The translations under genes were made by a program, and so were the position numbers. From contig NZ_JXAK01000022.1 in assembly GCF_000829455.1 (NCBI RefSeq), positions 1 through 64,000 of the forward strand: a stretch of 64,000 bases of DNA, given 5' to 3'. Of this stretch, positions 6,899 to 15,558 are shown piece after piece. The DNA comes from Gordoniibacillus kamchatkensis. Its GTDB lineage: Bacteria; Bacillota; Bacilli; Paenibacillales; NBRC-103111. Every line of letters begins with the position of its first letter. Position 1 is the first letter of the stretch. The notes beneath the pieces were generated by a model, which did no database searches, was not told the origin of the DNA, and saw nothing but the letters and a program-made list of their open reading frames with translations.

Positions 6899-7291
6899 AT
6901 GTCCAAAGCTTATCATGTCAGCAATGCTCCCGAATTTCCGCTGCCTTTCTCGCACGCTGTCGTAGCCGGCGATTTTGTCTACGTCTCCGGTCAGGTCGGC
7001 GTCGATCCCCAGACCCGGGAAGTCGCGGGTACGACAATCGAAGCGCAAACCGAGCAATGCTTCCGCAATTTGGAAACCATTTTGCAAGGCGTTGGTCTGA
7101 CTCTCGATCATGTCGTCAAAACGAACGCTTACTTGCTCCACCAATCCGACATTCCGGCGTACAACCAGCTGTACGCGAAAATCATGAATCAGCCTTATCC
7201 GGCGCGCACGACGATCCAATGCGGTATCGCCCCTTATCTGATCGAGGTGGATGTGGTCGCTTACATCGGCTCCACGCGCGAGCGAGCTTAA
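6899..7291 (+). CDS. ridA: RidA family enamine/imine deaminase
   Basis: A 130-residue RidA/YjgF/UK114 protein. This family hydrolyses reactive 2-aminoacrylate-type enamines made by PLP enzymes to keto acids and ammonia. Family features: PFSHAVVAGDFVYVSGQVG near the N-terminus, TEQCFRNLETIL, and the C-terminal block PARTTIQCG.APYLIEVDVVAY holding the substrate-binding Arg and a Glu. A strong GCAGGAGGGG site precedes ATG 6899. Its place after the D-threonine-aldolase/dehydratase-like gene suggests it clears that enzyme's product. Confidence 0.9.
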   Translation: MSKAYHVSNAPEFPLPFSHAVVAGDFVYVSGQVGVDPQTREVAGTTIEAQTEQCFRNLETILQGVGLTLDHVVKTNAYLLHQSDIPAYNQLYAKIMNQPYPARTTIQCGIAPYLIEVDVVAYIGSTRERA

Positions 7292-7314
7292 TATCGGAAG
7301 CGGAGGAAGTCGGG

Positions 7315-8787
7315 ATGAATGAGCACGGTCAGGAAGTTAGCTTAAAAGTAGCGGTCGTGGGCATTTTGCATGAGACGAATACGTTCGCTCCCGGACTTAC
7401 TGGACTTGATGATTTTACCGGAGAGTGGATAGCCGGTAAAGAGGCGTTCTACGCTCGTTACGAAGGCACCCGCACCTCCATGGGAGGTGTAATCGCCAAA
7501 GCGCGGGAGCTGGGCATCGAGCTCATTCCCGGCTTGTACGCTGCAGCTACGCCGAGCGGCATGGTGGCGGCCGGGGCAATGGAGACGCTGATGGGCGAAG
7601 TGCTCCGCTCCGTGGACCGTACCGCCGACGCCGTCATTGTCATTATGCACGGAGCGATGGTCGCCGAGCATATACCCGATGTCGAAGGGGAGTTCCTCGA
7701 GCGTCTGCGCGGAATGGTCGGTTACGGCTTGCCCGTCGCAATGACGCTCGATCTGCATGGAAACATCAGCCGCCGTATGGTGGAGCTGGCCGATATCATC
7801 GTCGGCTACGATACGTACCCGCATGTTGACATGTTTGAGCGGGCGGAAGAAGCGCTGGAGCTGCTGTGGCGGACAGCAAGGGGCCAGATTCGCCCGGTGC
7901 GCGCGCTCGCTCAGCCGGCCATGCTGGTAGTGCCGCAGGCGATGTTAACGGAACAAGGCGCCATGCGCGAGCTGATGGAGGAGGCATTCGCGCTCGAGAA
8001 GCTGCCGGGCGTGCTGAACGTGACGGTAGCCGGCGGCTTCCCTTACAGCGACGTACCCGATGCGGGCATGGCCTTCGTCGTAACGACGGATAACGATCTG
8101 CCGTTGGCCGAGCGTTCGGCGGAGTGGCTCTCGGAGTTGGCCAGAAGCCGTAAGGAGAAATTCGCCGTTCGCTTCGTAACGCCGGAAGATGCCGTGCGGC
8201 TGGCGCTCGCCGAGCAGGAAGGTCCAATCGTGCTAACCGAAGGCTCGGACAATGTCGGCGGCGGCTCGCCGGGCGACGCCACACACTTGCTTGCGCTTCT
8301 CGTCGATCCGCAAGTGCCCGCCCTGGTCGTCATCCGCGACGTAGAGGCGGTGGCAGCAGCGTTCCGTGCCGGAATCGGCGGCATGTTTGAGACCGATGTC
8401 GGCGGCAAAAGCGATACGTTGCACGGATGCCCCGTCCGCCTTCACGGCAAGGTAAGAACGCTGTTCGACGGTATTTATCGCCATGTCGGGCCTTACATGA
8501 CCGGGCAACTGGCGGATATGGGCCATACGGCGGTCGTCGAGTGCGGCAAGCTCACCGTCGTTTTGACGGAGAAGCGGCAAGCGCCTTGGGACCTGGGGCA
8601 CGTCCGCTCCGTCGGCCTTTGGCCGGCCGATTTCCACATCATCGTGGTCAAGTCGGCCATAGCGTGGCAGACGGCATTCGGTCCGTTCGCAAAAAAGGTA
8701 ATTCACGTCGAATCCCCGGGCTGCTGCACCTCCAACTTGCACCTCTTGACATATCGTCTTGTCCGGCGTCCGGTATATCCGCTGTGA
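7315..8787 (+). CDS. M81 family metallopeptidase (MlrC-like)
   Basis: A 490-residue protein of the MlrC family: an N-terminal DUF1485 domain followed by the MlrC C domain. Motifs seen: ILHETNTFAP near the start (metal-binding His-Glu), MHGAMV, TLDLHGN, GYDTYPHVDM, then NVGGGSPGDAT and the C-terminal region leading to RLVRRPVYPL. MlrC completes linear microcystin breakdown, but most family members act on unknown small peptides or amides. GGAGGAAG precedes ATG 7315. Here it probably opens an unusual amide or peptide bond for the PLP enzymes next to it. Confidence 0.88.
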   Translation: MNEHGQEVSLKVAVVGILHETNTFAPGLTGLDDFTGEWIAGKEAFYARYEGTRTSMGGVIAKARELGIELIPGLYAAATPSGMVAAGAMETLMGEVLRSVDRTADAVIVIMHGAMVAEHIPDVEGEFLERLRGMVGYGLPVAMTLDLHGNISRRMVELADIIVGYDTYPHVDMFERAEEALELLWRTARGQIRPVRALAQPAMLVVPQAMLTEQGAMRELMEEAFALEKLPGVLNVTVAGGFPYSDVPDAGMAFVVTTDNDLPLAERSAEWLSELARSRKEKFAVRFVTPEDAVRLALAEQEGPIVLTEGSDNVGGGSPGDATHLLALLVDPQVPALVVIRDVEAVAAAFRAGIGGMFETDVGGKSDTLHGCPVRLHGKVRTLFDGIYRHVGPYMTGQLADMGHTAVVECGKLTVVLTEKRQAPWDLGHVRSVGLWPADFHIIVVKSAIAWQTAFGPFAKKVIHVESPGCCTSNLHLLTYRLVRRPVYPL

Positions 8788-8813
8788 AATCCATCTGGAT
8801 GGGAGAAGGTAAC

Positions 8814-10139
8814 ATGACGATGACTTATCAGTACGAGCAATCGAAAATCAAATTCGAGGCATCGCGCAAGTACCTTGCTCAGGGTGTCGCCAGTTCGCTC
8901 AGAGCAGCGATGAAACCGGTTCCACTGTTTGTCGAGTCCGCTTCCGGCTCCCGTCTTCGGGACGTTGACGGCAACGAATACATTGATTATATGCTCGGCT
9001 ACGGCCCGCTCATTCTCGGCCACTCGCACCCGGCTCTCGTGGAGAGCGTTCACGAAGCGATGCTCAAAGGCTCGACTTACGGACTGCAGCACGACGGGGA
9101 GATTACGCTTGCGCGCCGCCTCACGGAGCTGCTGCCTTGCGCCGAATCGGTGGCTTTGAGCGGCTCGGGCACGGAGGCAGTCATGCTGGCGCTGCGGCTG
9201 GCCCGGGCCTATACGGCCAAACGCAAGATCGTACGCTTCCACGGCCATTATCACGGGTGGTCGGATACGATTTTCACTTCGTTCCCGAGTTCGGACATGA
9301 AGCCCTCGGGTGCACAGGGACAGGCGCAGGCCGAAACGCGTCCGCTGCCCGGTACGGGAGGGCAGAGCGAGATCGCGCTGTCGGAGGTGATCTTGCTGCC
9401 ATGGAATGATCCGGACTTGCTGGAGCGAACGCTGCGGGCCGGCAAGGACGAGATCGCGGTGGTCATTACCGAGCCGGTGATGTGCAATTCCGGGTGCATT
9501 TTGCCTCTGCCGGGCTATCTGGAACGAATGCGCGGGCTGACGAAGGAGCTCGGCATCGTTATGGTGATGGACGAGGTCATAACCGGCTTCCGCATTGGCA
9601 TCGGCGGCGCGCACGGCCATTTCGGTCTAATGCCGGATCTCGTCACGGTCGGCAAAGCGCTCGGCGGCGGCGTCGCAGTCAGCGCCGTGGCCGGCAAATC
9701 GGAGATTATGAAGCTGCTGGACAATGGCGCCGTCAGCCACCTCGGCACGCTTAACGGCAACTGCATCGCGACCTCTGCGGCGCTTGCCACCCTGGACGTG
9801 CTGACGGCGAACGGCGGCGCGGTATACGGTTCGATGAACCGTGTCGCGGGCAGGCTTGTGCAAGGTCTGCGGGACGCGATGGCGAAGCAGGGGAAGAAGG
9901 GCATTGTTAACCAATTCGGTCCCGTTTTCCACATGATGTTTACCGCCGAGGAGCGGGTGGACAATTTTGCTTCCTTTAATAAAAGGGACGCCGGCGCCTA
10001 TGGTTTGTTCGCCGAACGCATGCTGGAGGAAGGAGTCCTGCTGCGGCCGAACGGCTTGTGGTACGTATCCGTCGTCCATAATGACGAGGATGTGCGGCAG
10101 ACGGTGGCGGCCGCCGAACGCGCAATGGCGCGAATGTAA
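8814..10139 (+). CDS. Class III aminotransferase (glutamate-1-semialdehyde aminomutase-like)
   Basis: A 441-residue PLP enzyme most like glutamate-1-semialdehyde 2,1-aminomutase. Landmarks: GNEYIDYMLGYGPLILGHSHP, SGSGTEAVMLALRLARA (cofactor phosphate), FHGHYHGW, DEVITGFRIG (PLP ring Asp) and TVGKALGGG (PLP lysine). It starts at ATG 8814 after GGGAGAAGG. No other haem-synthesis gene is nearby, so it most likely transaminates or shifts an amino group on a catabolic intermediate. An in-frame extension upstream overlaps the MlrC gene and is not used. Confidence 0.87.
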   Translation: MTMTYQYEQSKIKFEASRKYLAQGVASSLRAAMKPVPLFVESASGSRLRDVDGNEYIDYMLGYGPLILGHSHPALVESVHEAMLKGSTYGLQHDGEITLARRLTELLPCAESVALSGSGTEAVMLALRLARAYTAKRKIVRFHGHYHGWSDTIFTSFPSSDMKPSGAQGQAQAETRPLPGTGGQSEIALSEVILLPWNDPDLLERTLRAGKDEIAVVITEPVMCNSGCILPLPGYLERMRGLTKELGIVMVMDEVITGFRIGIGGAHGHFGLMPDLVTVGKALGGGVAVSAVAGKSEIMKLLDNGAVSHLGTLNGNCIATSAALATLDVLTANGGAVYGSMNRVAGRLVQGLRDAMAKQGKKGIVNQFGPVFHMMFTAEERVDNFASFNKRDAGAYGLFAERMLEEGVLLRPNGLWYVSVVHNDEDVRQTVAAAERAMARM

Positions 10140-10180
10140 ATGCGGAAGAAGCCGGTAACGGATGAATGGGGGAACGAGCG

Positions 10181-10933
10181 ATGAGATTGGCGGGGAAAGT
10201 GGCGCTTGTGACGGGCGGAACGACGGGGATCGGCGAAGCCATTGCGGACCGCTTTGTCCGGGAGGGAGCCAGGGTGGCGGTTACCGGGCGCGATCGGACG
10301 CGCCTCCATCAAGCGCTGCAGCGATTGAACGAAAACGGCGAAGCGATCGGCGTAGTCGGCGACGTGCAGTACGCCGCCGACGCCCGGCGTATGGCGGAGG
10401 AGACGCTCGGGCGCTGGGGCCGGATCGACGTGCTCGTGAGCAACGCTGGCATTTGCAGCCCGGCCCCGTTCCTGGAGCTGACCGAGGAAGAATGGGACCG
10501 CCACATGGCGATCAATTTGAAGGGCACGTTCCTGATAGGCCAGCTCGCAGCCCGGGAGATGGCCAAACAAGGCAGCGGCTCCATCATCAACATGTCCAGC
10601 GTCAACGGGCTTGCGGCGGAAGCCGACCAAGCCCATTACAATGCGACCAAGGGCGGCATCAATCTGCTCACCATGTCGATGGCGCTCGAGCTGGCGCCGC
10701 TCGGCATCCGCGTTAACGCGCTGTGTCCGGGCTTCATCGAAACGCGGCTGACGAAGTCTCTGATCGACAATCCGGCGGCGATCGGCCCGTATTTACGGAC
10801 CATTCCGATGGGGCGCGTCGGAACGCCGGAGGACATCGCTTCGGCAGCGCTGTTCCTCGCCTCCGACGACTCCGTCTATATGACCGGCCATTGTCTGGTC
10901 GTCGACGGAGGACAGTTGATCAAATTATCTTGA
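10181..10933 (+). CDS. SDR family oxidoreductase
   Basis: A 250-residue short-chain dehydrogenase. Seen: the nucleotide motif TGGTTGIGE (residues about 12-20), NNAG-equivalent SNAGI, the active-site Ser in INMSSVNG, YNATK (YxxxK) and the C-terminal LASDDSVYMTGHCLVVDGG. It starts at ATG 10181 after GGGGGAACG. Probably an NAD(P)-dependent alcohol/ketone step on a sugar- or amino-acid-like intermediate; the substrate is unknown. Confidence 0.88.
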   Translation: MRLAGKVALVTGGTTGIGEAIADRFVREGARVAVTGRDRTRLHQALQRLNENGEAIGVVGDVQYAADARRMAEETLGRWGRIDVLVSNAGICSPAPFLELTEEEWDRHMAINLKGTFLIGQLAAREMAKQGSGSIINMSSVNGLAAEADQAHYNATKGGINLLTMSMALELAPLGIRVNALCPGFIETRLTKSLIDNPAAIGPYLRTIPMGRVGTPEDIASAALFLASDDSVYMTGHCLVVDGGQLIKLS

Positions 10934-10961
10934 AACGAATCCCGGAAGCGAGGTGCCGGCG

Positions 10962-11927
10962 ATGGGCAAGCCCATAGTCGCGAAAGATCATATCCGCCTG
11001 GCCATGATCGGCTGGGTGGACGGCAACGGCCATCCTTATTCCTGGAGCGCAATATTTAACGGTTACGATCCCGAAGCGATGCGCCGCAACTGTCCGTACC
11101 CGGGCATACCGGCTTACCTCGACAAAGAGCCGAAAGATACGCTGCGCATTCAGGGAGCAAATGTAACCCACATTTGGACCGACGATCCGGAGGAAGCGCC
11201 CAAAATTTGCGAGGCGTCGCTCATTCCCAACGCCGTCACCCGTCCGGAGGATGTGATCGGCCATGTCGATGCTGTCATAATCGCTACAGACAAAGGGCAC
11301 GAGCACGTCGAGCGGGCGCGTCCTTTTGTCGAAGCCGGTCTGCCGGTGTTTATCGATAAACCGATGGTCGACAACGAGGCCGATCTCGTCGTTTTCAGCG
11401 AATGGGTGAAGCAGGGAAAGGCGATTCTCTCGTCCAGCTGCATGCGCTACGGCAAAGAATTCATACCGTATCAGCTGTCCGTCAACAATCTGGGGCAGTT
11501 GCGTTATGCCGGCATAACTATGGCCAAATCGTGGGAGCGCTACGGTATTCATGCGATGGAGAGCGTATATCCGATTGTCGGACCGGGCTTCGTGTCCGTG
11601 CGCAATACCGGCACATCGGAGCGTAACGTTGTACATATGAAGCATTCCGGTGGTTTCGACGTGGTGGCGGTCGTTACGAAGGATTTGTTCGGCGGCTTCG
11701 GCCTTCTGCAGCTCGTCGGAACGGCGGACTACGCGTTCGTGCCGTTCCGGGACACGTTCTATTCGTTCAAGATGCAGCTGACGAGCTTTATCGAATATTT
11801 GCGGACCGGCGAACGTCCGTTTCCGTTCGAGGACACGGTGGAACTGATGAAAATCATCATCGCCGGTATCCGCAGCCGGGAGCAGCAGGGACGTAAAGTT
11901 TATCTGTCGGAAATAGCGCCGCATTAG
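10962..11927 (+). CDS. Gfo/Idh/MocA-like oxidoreductase (divergent)
   Basis: A 321-residue protein with Gfo/Idh/MocA character: HVDAVIIATDKGHEHVERARPFVEAGLPVFIDKPM contains the AT-x-x-x-x-H and E/D-KP nucleotide-pocket motifs. The N-terminal region is unusual: the GxGxxG is replaced by MIGWVDGNG, followed by an extra segment (SWSAIFNGYDPEAMRRNCPYPG) before the second strand. It starts at ATG 10962 with GAGG eight bases upstream; a GTG at 10953 is less likely. One of five Gfo/Idh genes in the region and the least typical. Confidence 0.75.
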   Translation: MGKPIVAKDHIRLAMIGWVDGNGHPYSWSAIFNGYDPEAMRRNCPYPGIPAYLDKEPKDTLRIQGANVTHIWTDDPEEAPKICEASLIPNAVTRPEDVIGHVDAVIIATDKGHEHVERARPFVEAGLPVFIDKPMVDNEADLVVFSEWVKQGKAILSSSCMRYGKEFIPYQLSVNNLGQLRYAGITMAKSWERYGIHAMESVYPIVGPGFVSVRNTGTSERNVVHMKHSGGFDVVAVVTKDLFGGFGLLQLVGTADYAFVPFRDTFYSFKMQLTSFIEYLRTGERPFPFEDTVELMKIIIAGIRSREQQGRKVYLSEIAPH

Positions 11928-11965
11928 CGGAAACTTCACGATCGTTCACTGGGAGGGGAACATTC

Positions 11966-12799
11966 ATGCCGGGAATGTATGCGATGCGGCCGAGCCGCGT
12001 GCTGCGCAAGCTGCGTGCCGGACAGGTCGCGCTGTGCACGAAACTGAATTTGTCCGATGCAAGGGCGGCGGAGATCGCCGCCATGTCCGGCTTCGATTGC
12101 ATCTGGACGGATATGGAACATGTAGGCAACGACTGGTCGGCGATCGAGAAGCAAATCATGGCCGGCAAAATGCACGACGTCGACACGCTGGTACGTGTCG
12201 CGCGCGGCAGCTACAGCAACTCGATTAGGCCGCTGGAGATGGATGCAGCAGGCATTATGGTGCCGCACATCATGAGCTTGGACGACGCGCGCACGGTCGT
12301 AAAGAGCACCAAGTTCCATCCGCTCGGAATGCGGCCCGTCGACGGCGGCAACGCGGACGGCGCTTACTGCAATATCGATTTGGCCGATTATTTACTTCAG
12401 GCCAACGAGCAGCGCTTCAACGTGCTGCAGATCGAGGATGTCGAGCCGCTTGAACAGCTGGAAGACATTATTGCGCTTCCGGGTCTGGATATGATCTTTT
12501 TCGGTCCGGGCGACTTCTCGCAGTCGATCGGCGCGCCGGGACAGATGGACCATCCCCTCATTGACGAGACGAGAAGGCGCATCGCCGCACTTGCCGCGAA
12601 ACACGGCAAATTCGCCGGCACCGTCGGCGGCGTCGGCAATTTTGCCGAGCTGGTGGAGATGGGCTACCGCTTCATCAGCATCGGAGCCGATGTCATCGCG
12701 CTCGGCCAGTATTACAGGGACATTCTGGGTGAAGTGTTGAAGCTCGGCGGTACCCGGATCGGCAGCATATACGGCGCCGGCAAGGAGGAGAAGGCATGA
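11966..12799 (+). CDS. HpcH/HpaI family aldolase
   Basis: A 277-residue class II aldolase of the HpcH/HpaI (4-hydroxy-2-oxo-acid aldolase / citrate lyase beta) superfamily. Visible: FDCIWTDMEH (metal-binding region), the Arg in VRVARGSY, MVPHI, QIEDVEPLEQLEDI (metal Glu) and IFFGPGDFSQSIG (metal Asp). Such enzymes split 2-oxo-4-hydroxy acids into pyruvate plus an aldehyde. GGGAGGGG precedes ATG 11966. This is a likely carbon-cleaving step of the pathway. Its stop overlaps the next start (ATGA). Confidence 0.87.
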   Translation: MPGMYAMRPSRVLRKLRAGQVALCTKLNLSDARAAEIAAMSGFDCIWTDMEHVGNDWSAIEKQIMAGKMHDVDTLVRVARGSYSNSIRPLEMDAAGIMVPHIMSLDDARTVVKSTKFHPLGMRPVDGGNADGAYCNIDLADYLLQANEQRFNVLQIEDVEPLEQLEDIIALPGLDMIFFGPGDFSQSIGAPGQMDHPLIDETRRRIAALAAKHGKFAGTVGGVGNFAELVEMGYRFISIGADVIALGQYYRDILGEVLKLGGTRIGSIYGAGKEEKA

Positions 12800-13587
12800 G
12801 GGGCAACGTCATGGACTTTTTCTCGCTGCAAGGCCAGGTGGCGGTCGTGACCGGCGGGGCCGGCATGTACGGGCGGCAAATTGCGATCGCACTGGCGCAG
12901 GCCGGGGCCAAAACCTACATGACGACCCGAGACGGAGGGCGGCTGGATGAGCTGGAGCAAAGCTTCGCCCAAGACGGCGTGGAGGTAACCGCCTTAATCT
13001 TGGATCTGGAGCGGGAGGACTCGATTGCGGCTTTGCGCGACCGGGTGCTCTCCGATAACGGCGGCCGTGTAGACGTGCTTGTAAACAATGCGGTAGCGCG
13101 AACGATGGGGAGCTGGGACGACCCGCTCGACGCTTTTGCGAAAAGCATGCAGATCAATGCGACAGGGCTGTTCTCGGTCACCCGTGCTTTCGGCGACGTC
13201 ATGGCCGAGCGGGGCGGCGGCTCGATCATCAATATCGGCTCGATTCAAGGCGTGGTCGGGCCGGACCCAACCCTGTACAAAGATATGGGCTTCCACGGGC
13301 TCGTTCCGGACTACTTCTTCCATAAAGGCGGCATGATTAACTTCACCCGTTTCGTAGCCAGCTATTACGGCGACCGCGGCGTGCGGTGCAACTGCATCAG
13401 TCCGGGAGGGCTGGCTTCGCAGCGGACGCCGCCGAAGTTTATCGAACGGTACAGCGAGCGGACGCTGCTCGGGCGAATGGCGAACGAGACCGATCTGATG
13501 GGCAGCATCGTGTTTCTCGCCTCGCACGCTTCCGCATACGTGACGGGTGCCAATCTCATGGTCGACGGCGGCTATACGGCAAAATAG
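12796..13587 (+). CDS. SDR family oxidoreductase
   Basis: A 263-residue SDR. TGGAGMYGRQIA is the nucleotide-binding turn, VNNAVA follows, and INIGSIQGVVGPDPTLYKDMG carries the catalytic Ser and an insertion. YFFHK is the YxxxK pair. The GVVGPD..LY insertion resembles SDRs of sugar and nonulosonic-acid modification clusters (PtmA-like) more than FabG. The ATG at 12796 overlaps the previous stop and has GGAGGAGAA in front. Confidence 0.87.
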   Translation: MRGNVMDFFSLQGQVAVVTGGAGMYGRQIAIALAQAGAKTYMTTRDGGRLDELEQSFAQDGVEVTALILDLEREDSIAALRDRVLSDNGGRVDVLVNNAVARTMGSWDDPLDAFAKSMQINATGLFSVTRAFGDVMAERGGGSIINIGSIQGVVGPDPTLYKDMGFHGLVPDYFFHKGGMINFTRFVASYYGDRGVRCNCISPGGLASQRTPPKFIERYSERTLLGRMANETDLMGSIVFLASHASAYVTGANLMVDGGYTAK

Positions 13588-13599
13588 GAGGAACCGGAC

Positions 13600-14363
13600 A
13601 TGTCCATCTTTTCGCTCAGCGGCAAAACGGTATTGATCACGGGCGGCAACGGTTATTTGGGCACCGCTGTCGTGCGGGGGCTTGCGGAGCATGGCGCAAC
13701 GGTAGCCGTAGCCGATCTGGACGTTCGGGATCACGGTCATGAGCGCGTGCACGCTATCGCTTGCGACGTTTCCGACTCGGCTTCCATCCGCCGCGCTTTC
13801 CGTCAAGCGAGCGGGCTTGGCGGGCGCATAGACGTACTGATCAACTGCGCGACATACGGCGCGGCTACGGGCCGGAGGGGACCGTCGAGCGCATGTCCGA
13901 CGAGGATTGGTTCAAAGGCGTGGACGGTGCGCTAGGTACGACGTTCCGCTGCACGCGCGAGGTTATTCCTTATATGGAAGCTGCAGGAGGCGGCAGCATC
14001 GTCAACTTCGCCTCCATGTACGGCATCGTTTCCCCGGATCCGGCGATTTACGGCGACAGCGGAGCCAACAACCCGGCCAACTACGGCGCCGGCAAGGCCG
14101 GCGTGCTGCAGTTCACCCGTTATTGTGCGGCTCATCTGGCAAGCAAACGGATTCGGGTCAACAGCATCACTCCGGGCCCTTTCCCGAATCCTGCCGTGCA
14201 GCAGAACGAACCGTTCTTGCGCGAGCTGTGCCGCAAAACGATGGCCGGCCGCGTCGGCCGCGCCGAGGACATTGTCGGGCCGGTGCTGCTTCTGGCCTCC
14301 GATGCGTCGGCCTATATGACCGGTTCGAACATTGTCGTCGACGGCGGCTGGACCGCTTGGTAA
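13600..14363 (+). CDS. SDR family oxidoreductase (frameshifted)
   Basis: About 254 residues when joined. The first frame has TGGNGYLGTAVVRGLAEHGA and DVLINCATYG; the second continues PEGTVERMSDEDW, FASMYGIVSPDPAIYG, NYGAGKAG (YxxxK) and MTGSNIVVDGGW. The break is near 13871 in 'ctacgggccgg', where one more G restores the frame. The insertion after the catalytic Ser is shared with the SDRs at 12796 and 32143, so the three are paralogues. An AGGAGG site precedes ATG 13600. Confidence 0.83.
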
Positions 14364-14420
14364 CCTCGAAGGAACAACCTCGGGTTGGACTAACCGGATC
14401 GGAATAGGAGCGGAACGCAC

Positions 14421-15370
14421 ATGCGAATCATCGAAAAGAACGGACTGCGCCTCTCGCAATTGACGCTAGGCACCGTGCAGCTCGGCATGCCGTACGGCAT
14501 CGCCAACAATAGCGGCATGCCGTCGGAGGAACAGAGCTTCGCCATTCTGGACGAAGCTTGGAACGGCGGCGTCGTTTCGTACGATACGGCTGCCGCCTAC
14601 GGCCGGTCCGAGGAGATACTGGGCAGGTATTTTGCCGGCAAGAAGCCGACTCTCATTACCAAGCTGCACATCCGAATCGCTTCCGGAGCCGGAGCCGCCG
14701 AGGTGAAGAAGCTGATGTACGGGATGGTGGAAACATCGTTGAGCCGTCTTAACATCCCCTCCATCCCGCTGCTGATGCTGCATAACACGGATGTTCTTGG
14801 CTCTTGCGGCGACGCGGTGGCGGACGGCTTTCGGAGCCTGAAGCGAGATGCTTGATCGGCTGCGCAGGCATCTCGGTCGGCGCCAACACGGCAGAGGAGT
14901 ACCGGACGATCGGCGAGCGGCTGTTTGACGATACTTACGAAGCCGTGCAGCTGCCCATGAACGTGTGCGATCACCGGCCGCTCCAAAATGGTGTAATGAA
15001 GCGGTTGAGAGACGCTGGCAAGACGGTGTTCGTGCGCAGCTTGTTTTTGCAGGGCTTGGTGCACCTTGCGCCTGAGCAGCTTCCCGCGCACCTGGAGGAA
15101 GCGGCGGCTCCGTTGTCGGCGCTGCACGGACTTTCCGAGCGGTACGGCATCTCCGTCGGTTCGATAGCCGTGGCTTTCATTCGCGATTTGCAGGGGGTCG
15201 ACAGCCTTGTTGTAGGTGCGGAGACGCCGCAGCAGGTGCGCGGCAATATTCGCCTGCTGGAAGAGGCGCCGCCGTTGCCGGAGCGGCTGACGCAGGAAAT
15301 CGTGCGGCTCTTCGCGGATATGCCGGAGCGGGTTATTACGCCGCATCTCTGGCCGCAAAACAAATCATAA
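14421..15370 (+). CDS. Aldo/keto reductase (frameshifted)
   Basis: About 316 residues when joined. The N-terminal part has the AKR barrel start LTLGTVQLGMPYGIAN and the active-site block SYDTAAAYGRSEEILG (Asp-Tyr); Lys appears in ITKLHI. The second frame carries IGCAGISVG, YEAVQLPMN and VRSLFLQGL to the end. One G is missing near 14850 ('gagatgcttg' for 'gagatggcttg'). AKRs of this subtype occur in amino-sugar and surface-polysaccharide clusters. GGAGCGGAACG precedes the ATG. Confidence 0.83.
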
Positions 15371-15405
15371 GCGGCGGGCGACCCGCCGGAGGAAGGGACG
15401 CGGCA

Positions 15406-15546
15406 ATGCTCTGCAACTTTTTGAACGGCTGGCGCCGTCATGAGGGGCCCTTCGGATCCGCGATATGCAAGGCTCCGGCGGGGCTGCGCAAGCTGGTGGC
15501 CAATATCGGCGGCGGGCTGCCGGAGGGAAAGGCCGCTACGGAATAG
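15406..15546 (+). CDS. Small hypothetical protein (46 aa)
   Basis: A 46-codon open frame beginning MLCNFLNGWRRHEG with a strong GGAGGAAGGG site eight bases before the ATG, fitted between the aldo/keto reductase and the threonine-synthase-like gene. It has no recognised domain or membrane segment. The good ribosome site and operon position argue for translation; the lack of a known family and short length argue against. Confidence 0.4.
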   Translation: MLCNFLNGWRRHEGPFGSAICKAPAGLRKLVANIGGGLPEGKAATE

Positions 15547-15558
15547 TGAGGTGAAGCG

